From NCBI GenBank assembly GCA_030077755.1, contig JAQJZZ010000007.1, forward strand, positions 1,178,001 to 1,242,000: DNA of 64,000 nt, in the 5' to 3' direction. This document shows, one piece after another, positions 22,732 through 35,213 of the stretch (position 1 is its first letter; every line of letters starts with the position of its first letter). The notes under the pieces are model-generated. The model searched no databases, was not told the origin of the DNA, and saw nothing but the letters and a program-made list of their open reading frames with translations. The DNA is from Filosporella fistucella (lineage: Eukaryota > Ascomycota > Leotiomycetes > Helotiales). A program made the position numbers and the translations under genes.

Positions 22732-25167
22732 TCATTCGTCCTCTTGGTCAAGAGGCTTGTACTGTCCACTTTTGATGCTTGATCCATCACCCTTGTTTCT
22801 TGTCACCATCCGTGAGATCCATCCTCCAACACCCTCGGTCGTTGATTCTTCATCGCCATATTGAGGCTTTCCATTCTTGATATTGACATGTGGTGGATCA
22901 ATATCAAGACCCGGGATGGCGCTCGATGGCCCAATACCATTGGGTCCCCCGCCTTGCATACCCCTTCGGAGATCCATTGAAGGAACCGGAGAGCTCACTC
23001 CAAGCAAAGAACCAGTTTCGGCTCTGGTAGCTGGTGTAGGCATTGCAGTTGTAGCATCGCCAAACAGTACATCCATATCTTCTAATCGTACACCTGCTGT
23101 CTCTGGATAAATGAAATATACTAAAGATGAATTAGTTTCGAGACCTGGAGTGGCAAGGAACAATACATACCAACAATGAAACTCGTCGCACAGAAAAAGG
23201 CGTGCACGAGGTAGAGGCGCCATGTGATCAGCTCTTGCAAGACTGGTGTGAGCTCCCCCACTAGCCAGTTAAAAGCCCAGTTCGTTGCAGTTGATAAACT
23301 GGCTCCCTTGGATCGAATGCTGAGAGGCAAGATCTCTGGTGGGTACAACCACGGGATAGGTCCCCAACTATATCCAAAAGCAGCGTTATAGATCATAACA
23401 AATATAACCACAAGTGTTGGTGTGACCCCTATATCGAGGTAAAGGAAATAAGAAATCGCTGAGAGTGACAGAACCATGGCGATTGCACCACTGAGGAGAA
23501 TGAAACGGCGGCCCCAGCGATCAACAAGGTACCATGGTGGTACAGATGACATAAGGTAGGTAATACCATTGATTCCAGTCATCAATATGGCATCGCGACC
23601 AATCCATCCAGCGGATTCGAATACATACGGCGCGTAGTATGAAATAACGTTGATGCCATTAAGCTGAGCAAAGGCCTGGGCTGACATGGCGATGAAGACT
23701 CGAGTACGGTATCGACGGAACATATCCCTATACGACTTTTCTCCCTCTGCTCTTTGTAGCAGAACATCCATTTTGATTTCACGATATTCATCTCGTGCCT
23801 TGGCATTATGGATGTCACCACCTCCATAAAGATTTGCAATCACCACAATACCTTCTTCGTCATGATCATTGTCCAATAGCCACCTACAAAGTTAGTAAGA
23901 GCTTTTCCAGGACTGCTCAGAGCTTACCTTGGTGATTCAACAATAAGTAAACTTCCTACACCAAGAAGAGCGCCCATTATACACTGCATCAACAATGGCA
24001 CTCTCCATGAGTAGTCGCTGTTAATGTAACTGCAGAAATAATCTACCCAAACGGACGTTGCATATCCAGTGATATTTCCGGAGAATTCAATACAAGCTAG
24101 CTTTCCTCGATTGTGGGGAGGAGAGATCTCCGACTGATAAACAGGCACAATGGTCGACAGCATACCAACCCCAACTCCAGCAGTAATTCTGCCTAGCAGC
24201 ATCATGGGCATTCCATTGGCAAATGATTGGAGAGCACCTCCCACGAAGAAGATGCAAGAGCCATATAGAATAGTCTTCCGTCTTCCTATTATGTCTCCTA
24301 TCCTGCCAACTACTAAAGAAGAACAAAATGCGCCAACTTCGAGAATCGCAACCATCGTACCCACCTCAGCTCGAGTGGGCTGGTTGAAATAGTCCTTGAA
24401 AAAAGGACCTCTATTATTGGATCAGATATGACATGTATATAGGACAAGGACATTCCCACTTACGTGATGATGCCGGACATGACTCCTTGATCGTACCCAA
24501 ACAGAAAGACGCCTAAAGACACAAATATACTTGTGAAATAACTGCGATCTGATCAGCTCTCTGATGCTTGAAATCTGCCATATTGTGCTTACACTAGCGC
24601 CTTGCCCGTAAGGCCATGCATCTGTCTTTCTCCTCCCGACATGATGGCAGCAAGAATATGTTCCGCCCGTGTTATATATCGAGGGGCCGGGTTGGGAATC
24701 TCAATATCCTCTTTAGCGAGTCCAGATTGATAGTCTTTCTGTTCAGTATCTAATGAGTCGTCTTGATATCGGACCTTTTTATGCCGATTTGTCCGCCTCG
24801 AAGCTCCTCCAAAAACTTGTTCGTCGAGAGATGCCCGTAACTTAATTTCCAAGGGGTCCTCTAGGTCTGCAAGCTGTTCTGCTAGATCGCCAGTATCACT
24901 CCAAGAGAACTCGGAACCAGGAGATGGTGACCTGGAGAGGGATGACTGGCGGCCTTGCTTCTCGTCTGATTGTTGTCCCAACAGAGCTTGGGTATACGAG
25001 TTAGACCGGGAACCTTGGGACGGTAAGGTTCGAAGGGGGATGTTTGCAGGTCGACGGGCGGGCTTTGGAGAAGGAATATTGACGACGGTGAGACTGTCAA
25101 GCAGCAGTCCTCTGCGTTGGGAGTTTGGAGAAGTCTGGAGAGAAGAGTGGATGGCTTGTGACGTTTG
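22732..25167 (-). CDS. MFS sugar transporter (or sensor) with long N- and C-tails
   Basis: A 12-helix major facilitator of the sugar-porter family, predicted at the plasma membrane. Exons in frame: 25167(open)-24593, 24541-24464, 24410-23928, 23883-23171 and 23120-22732. Motifs: LGVFLFGYDQGVMSG in helix 1; GRIGDIIGRRKT; the acidic/arginine pair of VESPRWLL; AFAQLNGINVISYYAPYVF in helix 7; DRWGRR; and VYFIYPETAG, the usual PETKG variant. The N-terminal hydrophilic tail is at least about 190 residues, Ser-rich (RQSSLSRSPSPGSEFSWSDTG), and the C-terminal tail is about 120. The first in-frame ATG is already close to helix 1, so the true start must lie in an upstream exon not found; 25167 is only where the frame opens. 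Such tails resemble Snf3/Rgt2-type glucose sensors, but the substrate and any signalling role are undetermined. Confidence 0.8.
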
Positions 25168-28100
25168 TCAGGGTCCGCACTCTCGGGAGTTCATTACCAG
25201 GCTACTGCAATCGTAAAAACTTTAGAAAAAAGTGGGAACATGTGGCAGCGATGCGCGTGAGGTGGTTGTATGGCCACGGATGAAGCAGATAAGACGAGTG
25301 ATAGGTCGGATTGGGAGTGGAATTGGCACTTGGGAGAATCAGGGTCTGTCACTGCGCGAAGTCGAGATGTTGCACGAGACAAAGTTGAGATGACGACCGT
25401 CTGCTGAGCTTTGGGCGGTGGATAGGGCCGGGGACTCGGATAAGCCACATTGCTCGCAAGTGCTACTTTCCCCCTTTCCAAGACCCGCGATAAGAATCGC
25501 ATCTGTTCTGTGAAAAAGGGATCGACATTGGAGTTGTGGATATCGCTTCTACATAATTTCATACCCAGTCATTTCAATTGGAGAGTGAAATTTGGCAAAG
25601 CTCCGCCTGTCGCTTTCTTATTCACCTGGGAAAGCTCTGAACTTGGGCTTCGTATATTTGGTGTATTTTTCAAACTATCGTCTAAGATATTCGCACACGT
25701 ACCAGGCAATTATGTTGATAATGCGAGGTATTCAGGGTTTGACATTCGAAGATTGTGGAGTGTTGGTGCAAGAGGGGCGATTGTCGTCCTTAGTGGGACG
25801 ATAAGTCTATGAACAACGGGGGGTTGAACATCTTCCTTTCGCTTGCTGGAAACTGATTTTTCCGCTGATAACTCTAATAAACTGGAAAAGTCTGATATCT
25901 TTGTGCGTAGTGCCTTTATCTCATATCTGATCTCAGCCCTGTGTCCTGTACAATTAGGTACGTTTACTAGTCACCTAGTTATTACGTTGAAGACCAATCA
26001 ACATCTTGGGTACTTCCCCCAACTGTTTCTCCCTTAAACTTGACTTTCGACCGATACGATATTCTACATACACCTACCTGTAATATCCCTAGCGAAAACA
26101 GTATGGTGGTTTGGGGTTCGTGTACATTCTTTTCAAGTGGCTTACCAGTTCATTGTAGGCGTCTTCTCAGTTGGATGCGGCTGACAGCCTTGCTCGATAG
26201 CATTGAGCATATGCGGCATCCAATTACGACTTTCTCTCACCCTGCTGTGTCTAACTTGTCATAAACCTCCTCTAGCAAATTTCTCAGAAATGGGATTGGA
26301 CAGAAGACGAAGCACGATTTGACTTCCGTATATATGATCGGGTTGTCTGATCTTGGTAAACTCTGCTCTTCAGGGTATAATGACTCCAATGTGGAAAGTT
26401 ATCCTGGGCATGTTGAATATGTTATATGTGATATTTCCACCTTGATCTATTAATAACGTTCGCCTCGTCCTTACATTATCATGCTATCACTAACACAGTC
26501 GGTATACGCTCTACGATGATTAGCATCAATCTTGCGATACCTGTTCTCTCTCCAGCTTTGCGTTCGCGGCAATGAATACTTTGTTATAAAACGCACATGC
26601 CGTCACAATATACTTTGAAGATGCGGAGAGTATATCGTCTCCCCTCCATGGTCTTGATCTTCCTCTTTCATGTGTATTCCATAGTTCTAGAACATTTCAC
26701 CCACATAGCCTTCTGATATACCCAAGGATGTTTCGAGGAGAAAGGCCACACGGCGTTGAGAGGACCGCTATTTACAGGGAACCCACGATTGACCAGGGAG
26801 AGTCTTCAGCCTATCATTACGGCCAGGAGGCTTTATTCAGAAAAGGTCCTAACAACGCATGCTGAACTGTCAATAATGAGCGCCAGAGTAGGTTGCCATG
26901 GTGGAAACTCCCGCGAAGAGTAGAACATTTGAGACAGAGAAACCTGAGATCTTACGGTTCTTCCCCAAGATGGCGACACTTCGACCATGTTCGCATTGTC
27001 TGGCCACTCTAGGTAAATCAATGGGCCATCGAAGGGGTATTAAATGAGGTTGATAAACAGCTTCATGCCGGAAAAACCAAGGCCAGAAGAGTATAGGTCT
27101 CGTCATTTTAAGTCACTCTGCAACTCGATTAATTCAAGCCATCCTTGCAGCTCCTCTTTTGGATCTTTGGAGGCTCTCGGCCCGCATTCACACTGATCCA
27201 AGTTCCAATACCTGGGAGATCAGATCGTATGCACGAATCGACGCGGGCACCGAGGGGAGCCTTTGGTGGCGGTTGCATAACATGAAACGAGACAGGCTGT
27301 GCAGGAATTATTTTAGAAGAGGACGCGGAACGAGCAGCATAGTCGATTGAGGTCAAACACAAAAATAAACCTCCGATGGACACAAGACGTAAAGGCAACG
27401 GAAGAAAAAGAACATATACAAAGTACTGAGTGCAGTCTGTATCGGACTTCGATATGGTATCTGGCATGAAGCGCTTGATCAAACCTGTCGTGATGAGAAC
27501 ATGGCATGCTTGTTCACATCTTGCAAATCTTCCTCATATCCCTCCGTGTGATTTCTTTCTGTTAGAGTAACCTGAATCCTGGATGGTGCCCGAGGCCGCT
27601 GTTTGGCTATTTTTCTTGGATTCATTTCGGAGCTCAGTGGAGAGAAACCCTGTCTATCCCTGTTTGGCTTTGCTGGCGAGCTACAGAGGGCCACCCTCAT
27701 CGAGCCCATCCAGTTGGCAGGCCATTCGAAGCCCAATCCAGTAAAGGCAGGCCAGGACCAGCGTAAGGTGAGGGTGACAACGGATTTCATGCAAAAACTC
27801 CCCTCCGCAATTCCAGTTCCCATTTGACACACCTACCCTCCCACACAACACCCTCTTGCTCTCTCTCTCTCCTCTTCACTGTCTGTCGCATCATTGTGAA
27901 GATTTCAACTCCCCCCCAAAAAAAACACACACACAATCCGATCCCCCGCATAAATCCTCAAACTCCATCTCGAATCGATACCCAAACTACCTTACAATCC
28001 ACCTGTCAAATATTTGGAGCCGTTACTACAAGCGCAAGCTCGGACTGGGTTTTAGTGTCGAGTACCTGGAAAGTGGAAGGTAGAAGGGGCGAGCTAGGCC

Positions 28101-28349
28101 GCATAACAAAACTCGAAAGGCTGGAAGGAAAGCAGGGAATTTCGAACGACGAGATTTGAATTGATCCAAACAACCTCTCCTCACCTCTTTATCGACTGCA
28201 TCTCGTCTTCAAGTTGTCGCCCTCGGCGACCCAGCTGCAATTGACTTTACCACGACTTAGATTTCATCAGTGGACGGACTCGATCGACAGTGCAGCTTCA
28301 GAGAGCGAATTGTTCCCAACAGCCACGCAGCGCCTTGCGCCACAACACG
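25168..28349. other. 3.2 kb divergent intergenic region without a recognised gene
   Basis: This lies between the leftward transporter and the rightward Chs7-like gene. It should contain the missing first exon and promoter of the transporter and the promoter of the Chs7-like gene. Two leftward open frames, 27479-27832 and 27129-27482, abut but show no recognisable domain; the second has a hydrophobic stretch and two cysteines near its end. A C-run/A-run lies at about 27910-27927. No RNA gene was recognised. Confidence 0.4.
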
Positions 28350-29545
28350 ATGGGATCAACACAGTTTGGGAATTTTCGAGTGAGTACTCCCGATTAATGG
28401 AGAGTATTCGGAGGGATTCTTCTGCGATGGTTCCACAGGACTAATATTAATTGATTGCAGGACTTTTGTCGCGACTCGACATTACCAATATGCAACGTAT
28501 GTTCTTGATCAACTCCTATCGCGCCATGTTCTACACGTCAATCGTCAATGCTAATAGTTATCCACTAGATATTCCCTGGATACAGCTACGCCAATCCATC
28601 AGGCTTCACAGGAGGATGTCATCTCACTGGCATATCGCTTAGCGGGGATAGACGTTTGGGCAATCTAGGTTCGTGAGGAAGATATTGGGATTGGAGGAGG
28701 ACTCTGCTGACGTTCCCAGGCTCGATAATGCTCTGCGGCATAGCAATTGCCACCACCCTTTTCCTGCTATGGCGATCAGAACGCAAACAAGCAGCTGTTG
28801 GACGGAGGTAGGTTTGGAATCCCATTCACGTCCCCGCTATTCTAATTTTAATGTGAAGAGAAATGCAGTTGTTCCTGCTTACTTATATCCTCATTGAAAT
28901 ATGCGAGATATTCACTGTAGGGAAATTTCCACTAAGTGAAAAAGTGCGAATAGTAAGTTTATTGCATAATATATACTTCTTGTCTAATTGTCTGAGTAGG
29001 CTTTCACTGGCATACATTTGGGACTTATAATCGCCTCATTATGGATTTTGATGCTCAACGCTGTGGTCGGTTATCAACTCCTAGATGATGGTACGCCTTT
29101 GTCTGTTGGACTGATGGCTGTATCTGCTGCTGCGCTATTCATCGGAACAGGATACATCACGCTCGATACCGGGTACAGCTGGACAGGACACTTTGATTCG
29201 AGTTTATCCGGAAACAATAGGAACATAGCCCTTTATGTCCTATACCAACTCGCTCCTCTGGTCTTCCTATTCGCTTTCTTTGTGCTCGAGACCGCACTTG
29301 TCATTCGAGTCTTGGGAGAACGCAAACCGATGATCTATCTCGCTGCGGCCGCTTTACTTTTCGCCATCGGTCAGATCTTCAACTACGTTGTCAGCATTCA
29401 TATATGTAAAGGAACAAACGGCAAAATCGATGGAGCACTGTTCGAAACCTTATTCACGTTTCTCTCTGTGGTGATGGTCTGGGTCTTCTGGTCGAGCATT
29501 ACAGAAGATGACTGGCCCATGCCAGTATCTAATACATACCCATAA
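28350..29545 (+). CDS. Chs7-family chitin synthase export chaperone (paralogue-like)
   Basis: Chs7-family proteins are multi-pass ER proteins that help class IV-type chitin synthase (Chs3) leave the ER. Six exons (28350-28379, 28461-28496, 28569-28668, 28720-28807, 28859-28952, 29000-29545) give 297 residues. The start MGSTQFGNFRDFCRDSTLPI corresponds to the conserved family N-terminus, with its short Cys-containing luminal segment. About seven hydrophobic segments follow; NAVVGYQLLDDGTPLSVGLM is the diagnostic block, and the C-terminal ETLFTFLSVVMVWVFWSSIT matches the final helix. It is somewhat short at the C-terminus compared with yeast Chs7, ending soon after the last helix, and is diverged enough that it may be a paralogue rather than the principal Chs7. 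A (GAA)10 microsatellite begins six bases after the stop codon. Confidence 0.82.
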
Positions 29546-30223
29546 TTGCAGAAGAAGAAGAAGAAGAAGAAGAAGAAGAAACAGCATGGCATTGGAACTG
29601 GAGTTGGGTGGCATTTTATAATGAGCGACACGTCCTCAATGATATTGTTTAAATCAGCAGAGGAGATATTTCGCTAGGATACACTTTGAGGAGTCAACAA
29701 GGAGAATGGTATACGCATACACATGCATCCATACAGATAATTAGGGGAGAGGCATGGTGGTGTACTACATCAGATGGAGGTGCCTCAGCATCTTAAAGTG
29801 CTCTGCATTTGAAGGATTAGCTTGTATATTGATTTTGCGTAGTATACCCAATCCAAGCGCATAATGGAATAAATGAACATTACCAATTCGCGTTCAACAA
29901 CTTGTGCAAATATTCGATGGGTGGACGTAGTTCAAATGCAAGGCTGTGGGGTTCGGCTTCATTCATACATGCAGCAATATACCTATAAAACATAATAGGA
30001 CAGAGAATAGTCTGCTGAGAGAGGTTGTGTGAAATGTTAGACAGTATTCAATTTTAAAATGATAAACTATTCAATCTACAGCTCTGTATCAGCTTTGCAG
30101 CTATTAGTCATGAAGTTCAAGCTTGAAATCTGACGAAAGTGTCAGCCTTGCCTCTAGCAACCACCCCGAAACCTCCAATTGTCGACAACCTTACTGCAAC
30201 GGGAACAGACAACGCAGCTCGGT
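29546..30223. other. Intergenic region, Chs7-like / SSL1
   Basis: About 680 bases hold the 3' UTR of the Chs7-like gene (with the GAA repeat) and the SSL1 promoter. No other gene was recognised. Confidence 0.5.
29551..29580. repeat. (GAA)10 microsatellite
   Basis: Ten perfect GAA units begin six bases after the stop codon of the Chs7-like gene, so they lie in its 3' UTR. Confidence 0.95.
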
Positions 30224-31886
30224 ATGGACTCGGATGGGGAATATGTAGCGGACTCGGACGACGATGTCAGAGAACGTCAGATTACGAAGCATGGCACGCG
30301 TTCCAGCGGCCCAGTCAGAGGGGTTGATGGTTCCAATACGAGGGGAGGTGACACAAATGCGGGCAGTAATCGCAGGAGAGCCGCTTGGGAGGATATCCAG
30401 AGGAGTTGGGATACTGTCGTAGAAGGTGCAGATGGGAGTATCAATTCTGCGGTCGAGGGATTGCGTGATGCTGAAAAGAGGAAAAAGTAGGCTTGCTCAG
30501 TTATGTGCACTGGTTTGATACTGACTGGATTAATTTAGAGCAATACGAGACACGACCCCTCTCCAGAGAGGCATCATTCGGCATCTAATTCTCATACTTG
30601 ACCTTTCTTTTGCCATGGTGGAGAAGGATATGCGGCCAACAAGGTATCTCCTTACCTTGAGATATGCAGCAGATTTCGTCAGGGAGTATTTCGAACAGAA
30701 CCCAATCTCACAGCTGGGTATAATTGGCACGAAGGATGGGATCGCTGTACGTATCAGCGATATGAGTGGAAATCCTACAGAACATATTGAGAAGCTGAAG
30801 AGCCTTCGAGAGTTGCAGGGCCAGGGAAATCCAAGTCTGCAAAATGCACTCGAGATGAGCAGAGCTGCGCTCTTTAATGCACCATCACATGGCACAAGGG
30901 AGGTTTTGATCATATATGGTGCCTTGCTGTCGAGTGATCCTGGAGACATCCACGAGACTATCGCGGCTCTGATCACGGACCGAATTAGGGTTTCTATCAT
31001 TGGACTGGCAGCACAAGTATCCATTTGTGCTGAGCTCTGTCGCAAAACGAACGGCGGCGATGGCAATAATTATCATGTTGTTAGAGACGAACAGCACTTC
31101 TGGGAACTCTTAATGTTGATGACAACTCCTCCAGTAACCCGCACGAAGAAGCAGTCTCAATCAAGTCTCCTAATGATGGGATTCCCTTCCCGAACGTCTG
31201 GAGCCGGTAAGACCATGAGCTTCTGTGCGTGTCATAGCAAGTTAAGCCGTGGAGGATATCTCTGTTCGAGATGCGAGAGCAAAGTATGCAATCTACCATC
31301 GGAATGTCCTGCTTGTGGACTTACTTTGATTTTGTCCACTCATCTTGCTCGATCATATCACCATCTCTTCCCATTACAGAATTGGCTGTCGGTCCCATGG
31401 TCGGAAGCTCGAAAGTCCAAAGCTTGCTTTTCTTGTTTATCCCCTTTCCCAGAGATTCCAAAGGAAAAGAATCGGGAAGATATTGTTGATGGACACTCTA
31501 AAACCATGAGTGAGAGTGGACGATATGCATGTCCGACTTGTGGCCAACATTTCTGTAAGCATTTCATTCTCTGCCTTGAGTTTGTATATTCTGTCTCGTC
31601 TTTGATACTTATATCACGATATGAACATGGCAGAATTATCTGATCAGATCATTTTCCTGGGCTCTTAAGAGTTCTTTCCCATAACACATGCTAACCCAAA
31701 CCAGGTGTTGACTGCGATGTCTTCTGCCACGAAACAATTCATAACTGTCCAGGTAAGAAGACCCTACGATATCCAGGTAACAAATCTAATTCAAATCAAG
31801 GGTGTCAAAGTGATACTCGAGGTCAAATACAGGCACTAGAACAAGATCACCATGTTTTAAATGGAGGAGACGCTATGGTCGAGTAG
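30224..31886 (+). CDS. SSL1: TFIIH core subunit Ssl1 (p44)
   Basis: Ssl1 is the p44 subunit of general transcription and repair factor TFIIH, and regulates the Rad3/XPD helicase in nucleotide excision repair and transcription initiation. Four exons (30224-30486, 30539-31554, 31705-31752, 31801-31886) give 470 residues. The acidic N-terminus MDSDGEYVADSDDD is typical. The vWA-like domain follows from about residue 90 (RHLILILDLSFAMVEKDMRP, SQLGIIGTKDGIAVRISDMS, TREVLIIYGALLSSDPGDI). Zinc sites come next: FCACHSKLSRGGYLCSRC, a second CPACG, and the C-terminal RING-like C4 domain (YACPTCGQHFC-VDCDVFCHE-NCPGC) split across exons 2-4. An earlier in-frame Met exists at 30179, but the acidic Met start fits the family. 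Exon phases agree throughout. Confidence 0.93.
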
Positions 31887-32399
31887 ATGGGGTTAGCGGT
31901 GATACAGTACGGCGTTCAGGTTTCAAAAAGCGGATATTTGGCAACCTGTGATCTGGGGAGATGTCCAGTAGGTATCCTAAGCGTCGAGGGGCCTTGGACT
32001 TGGGAGGTCGAAGGCGGCAGAAGAGAAATCAGGAAGTTTCCACGCCTGCAGAATTTAGATCCTCATATACCCTTATCAAATCCATTCAAAATTGACTCAC
32101 TCGCACTAAACACATTTGCAAGTATGCAAAAATCAATTATAAACTATTCCCCGTCCATATTACTTTGTACATCACTCGCTACTTACACCCCTCTTGCAGG
32201 TGAGGTTTATACGGAAGTCTTACATTGCCCCGAGCTTCACACAGGGCAGCCCAAGAACCAGCCCAGCTCATATCACTTCTACACCACTGCCAACTACATA
32301 TTGACTACAAGACAAAATACCACAGATATGAATCCAGAGTCTCGTTCTCGTACCGACAAAATTGAGAACGTTTTGGTCACACTAGAACTCGGGAACTAG
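31887..32399 (+). other. Unassigned open frame directly after SSL1
   Basis: A 170-codon open frame starts with ATG immediately after the SSL1 stop (TAG then ATG). No domain, signal peptide or membrane segment pattern was recognised, and the adjacency is unlike a separate fungal gene. It most likely lies in the SSL1 3' UTR or downstream DNA. It is recorded because nothing else occupies this stretch. Confidence 0.2.
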
Positions 32400-32960
32400 C
32401 TTTAAAGTAGTAGCTCTAATGAACTATTTCTTATAATGTAATGCAGTAAGTATAGCACTCCAAGTAGTACATATTACATTATTTTTAAACACTCTATCAT
32501 AAGTAGCTATTATAGCCCTAAATTTTTGAAAATGCTAATATTCTACTACTGAACATACTTTTTTTTTATAAAAAAAACCCCCCAAAAAAACTCGACTACA
32601 GAACCATGATATCGAGAGTTCTTTTAGGGGCTTCAAGCAAGTAGGCGGGGTGAGTAGTGAAATAGATTGTCTGCCTAGTATCTAAACTTAGAAGTCTAAT
32701 AAAAGAAGCTAGCAACATGGATTTACAAGAGCACCACGACCGATGAATGTGAATTTATATATAAATACCGTCTCTATGGGCATTCCTAAGTGACCTATTG
32801 GGTATCTAAATAGCGCCTACGTGTATACCTCCTAACTCCTGAAAGAGTATACTAACGCCAGAACGCCCTCTCCCAATCCAAACACATCCGCAGAACTCGT
32901 ATTCATTGACACTCGGTGGCAGTTCCAGGCTCTAGCAACTAAAATTCAGATGCCCCACTA
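32400..32960. repeat. AT-rich, TpA-rich island (possible RIP-decayed repeat)
   Basis: Composition shifts abruptly to AT-rich sequence full of TA and TAG/CTA words, with no extended reading frame and a T-run/A-run/C-run cluster near 32561-32589. This resembles transposon remnants decayed by repeat-induced point mutation. No terminal repeats or coding relics could be identified, so the origin is inferred from composition alone. Confidence 0.45.
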
Positions 32961-32971
32961 CAATTGTGCTT

Positions 32972-34867
32972 CTATCCCGAAAACTTTGTCAACTCATCAC
33001 TTAACACGTGATGATACTTTTGCTCCTTATCCGCCCACATATATCGTTGCACCTCGCCTGCTCCAAAGGCCACATACAGACTTTTCGATGCGCCGTCTCG
33101 ATCTCGAGCAAACTTCAGACATCTCAGGGCAGGACCTGTAGGAGCGAATTCGGGATACCTAATGCCAGGAGAAGCAAGCGTGTGGCCCCCATGTAAAGAG
33201 AATAGCTGAACTGGAGCATGACCGGCATCCGTCTCTTGCGCCGCAGCAATGATGTTTGATTCTAAATCGACGTCGAATCCTATATTGATTGCTGCATTAT
33301 TGTGGTAGTCTAGGTAGTCGAGAGTCGTTCGCGTTCGGACGCGATTGTATCTTGCAAGGTTCTTTCCAGTTTGCAGGGGTTTTACTACGGCGGTGTCTTT
33401 ACGAAAACGGAGGTCATACTGGGAAAGACTTGAATTTAGACCAGCCACAAGGATTCGATGAGTGTCGATTTGTTTGATATGCGTGATTGAGCTCGCATGC
33501 TGTATCGTATCTGGTACCGACTCGGCAAGTGGCACTCGAAGGTCGGTAAGGTGCAAATTTCCTCCACGGCTGCCAGAAAGTATGATATCTGTATTGTCCC
33601 TTAGGAACTCGAGGGCAAAGACATCCTTAGGACGATTCCGGCGGTCTCCACGACCTAAGGTATGCCCTGAGAGCCAATCTCATTTAGCAGACATTCTAGC
33701 AAATTTGGGCTGAGATGAGATTGAGCGGTAAAAAGCCACAACTGTATGTGCACCTGCAGAGCAGAGATACTGTGACTCACAGGATGGATTGAATGTTCTC
33801 TTATCTACAAGCATAAGACCTTGAGTCGTCCCGAATGCAAATATAATGGATGAAGCGGCCGGAGCTGCTGTGGAAGAGAAAATATCTACTTCAGAGCCGT
33901 GTGAATGTCCAGGACCAAAATGCACAGCCGTCAATTCTAGAGTCCAAAGTTAGTGACAGTTAAAAGCTCCAAGGAAGGGAGGCTTACGATAAGTCTCGTC
34001 GTACAACGAAGGACAGATAGCCGCACCAGAATTTGGTGAAGAGGAGAACCATGTCATCGCCGCACCTATGGGTTCCGAGTCAGCTCACCATCTTTTTATA
34101 TGGATAGAAAGGCTACAGTGTTTATAGAAGGGCCTGTTGTGACAAGTGCAGTAAATGTGTTTGACAGAAGCGATACATGAGTAAAGTACTTACACCTTTC
34201 CACGTCATGTATACTGAGCGAAGTAGTCTGTCCGCTGTGGCCAAAACGTTCCATGAAGCCTGTATAATCATGCTCCTCTATCTTGCCATCTCGATCTGAA
34301 TTGAGACGAGCTGTTGCTATGCTACTTTCCTTTGCTGTCACAGATTGTTAGCTAGAAAATCGGTATCCTCAGAACCTCATGTGAGTCTCACCTAGGCGAA
34401 CGTCTATTATCGAGTTACCAAGATCTGGTCGGTGATTCACCGCGAATAGATAGTCACTGGACGGCCATGCGTCTTCGAATAAAGTGGTTATAATTTTCGC
34501 AGAAAAATAGCCGGCAGGGTTGAGCCCAGCAGCAAAAATTGCTGGTCCATCTAATGGAAAGCGGCTTTGGCCGCACTCTCGCTGAAGAAGTCCACCTGCT
34601 AGGGGGGCTGCTAAGATCTTTGAAAGCTGGATTCGACCTCGTTGTCTCCAGGCATGCAGAGCTTTTGCTTCATTTCGATCATCACGTGTCTTACGTCTTT
34701 TGACATCTGCAGCAGAGTATGCGGCAGTCGATGGGGCCGTGTTCTGAATTTTGAAGTATTTCTTTTTCTCGAGATCTACGTCTTTTTAGATAAGATTTCA
34801 GTGAACATTTCGTGGAGGGGATGAAACCAAAATAGTAGCCCGGGATGTCTAGAATAGGCCGCTCCAT
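32972..34867 (-). CDS. WD40 protein, DCAF4 (WDR21)-like CUL4-DDB1 adaptor
   Basis: DCAF4-family proteins are WD40 substrate receptors of CUL4-DDB1 ubiquitin ligases. The N-terminus MERPILDIPGYYFDLEKKKY and the following YFKIQN match the family hallmark 'PGFYYDxEKxRYFK'. Exons that keep frame: 34867-34828, 34775-34392, 34334-34194, 34065-33988, 33936-33754 and 33666-32972, giving 506 residues. WD-type blocks include ILSGSRGGNLHLTDLRVP, RILVAGLNSSLSQYDLRF and RCLKFARDRDG. The fifth intron (33753-33667) is the weakest call: it uses an atypical GTGCAC donor, but the only continuation on either side requires removing an in-frame stop there, and this choice joins SQYLCSA to GHTLGRGDRR in frame. Its divergent neighbour is the ABM gene; AT-rich islands flank the pair. 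Substrates are unknown. Confidence 0.75.
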
Positions 34868-35213
34868 GTTGAAATAGTCCTCCTCTGCACTCGTCTTGTG
34901 TGAAAGTCGGTGCGGTATTGATCATGACGACTTAAATCTGCTTCCGCTAAGGATGACCCCCAAAATGCCTGGGCGGAAATGCCGAATAATGTCAAAGTCA
35001 CAGGTTTGAGTTGTTCCACGAGCTCAAGATGCTTTTTGCTGAGGTAGGCGGTAGCGCGCCACAAGGACCCTCAAATGTTTTACCCCTCTATGGGGCTTGA
35101 TCGGTCCTTTAAAAACCTTACCGTCACCCCGCTCTTCGATCTCTTCAATTGAATTATATTCAGGACTCCATACTATCTACAAATCATACAAAATTTAAAT
35201 TTTCGCTTCCAAG
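34868..35213. promoter_or_regulatory. Shared divergent promoter, DCAF4-like / ABM gene
   Basis: 346 bases lie between two outward-facing start codons. No defined element was recognised. Confidence 0.4.

Noticed and set aside
27129..27832. Two abutting leftward frames as a possible small secreted protein gene
   Set aside because: No convincing signal peptide at a Met start, only two cysteines near the end, and no in-phase intron linking the two frames could be established.
31887..32399. Separate gene starting immediately after the SSL1 stop
   Set aside because: TAG-ATG abutment, no recognisable domain, and a position where the SSL1 3' UTR is expected. Kept only as an unassigned frame.
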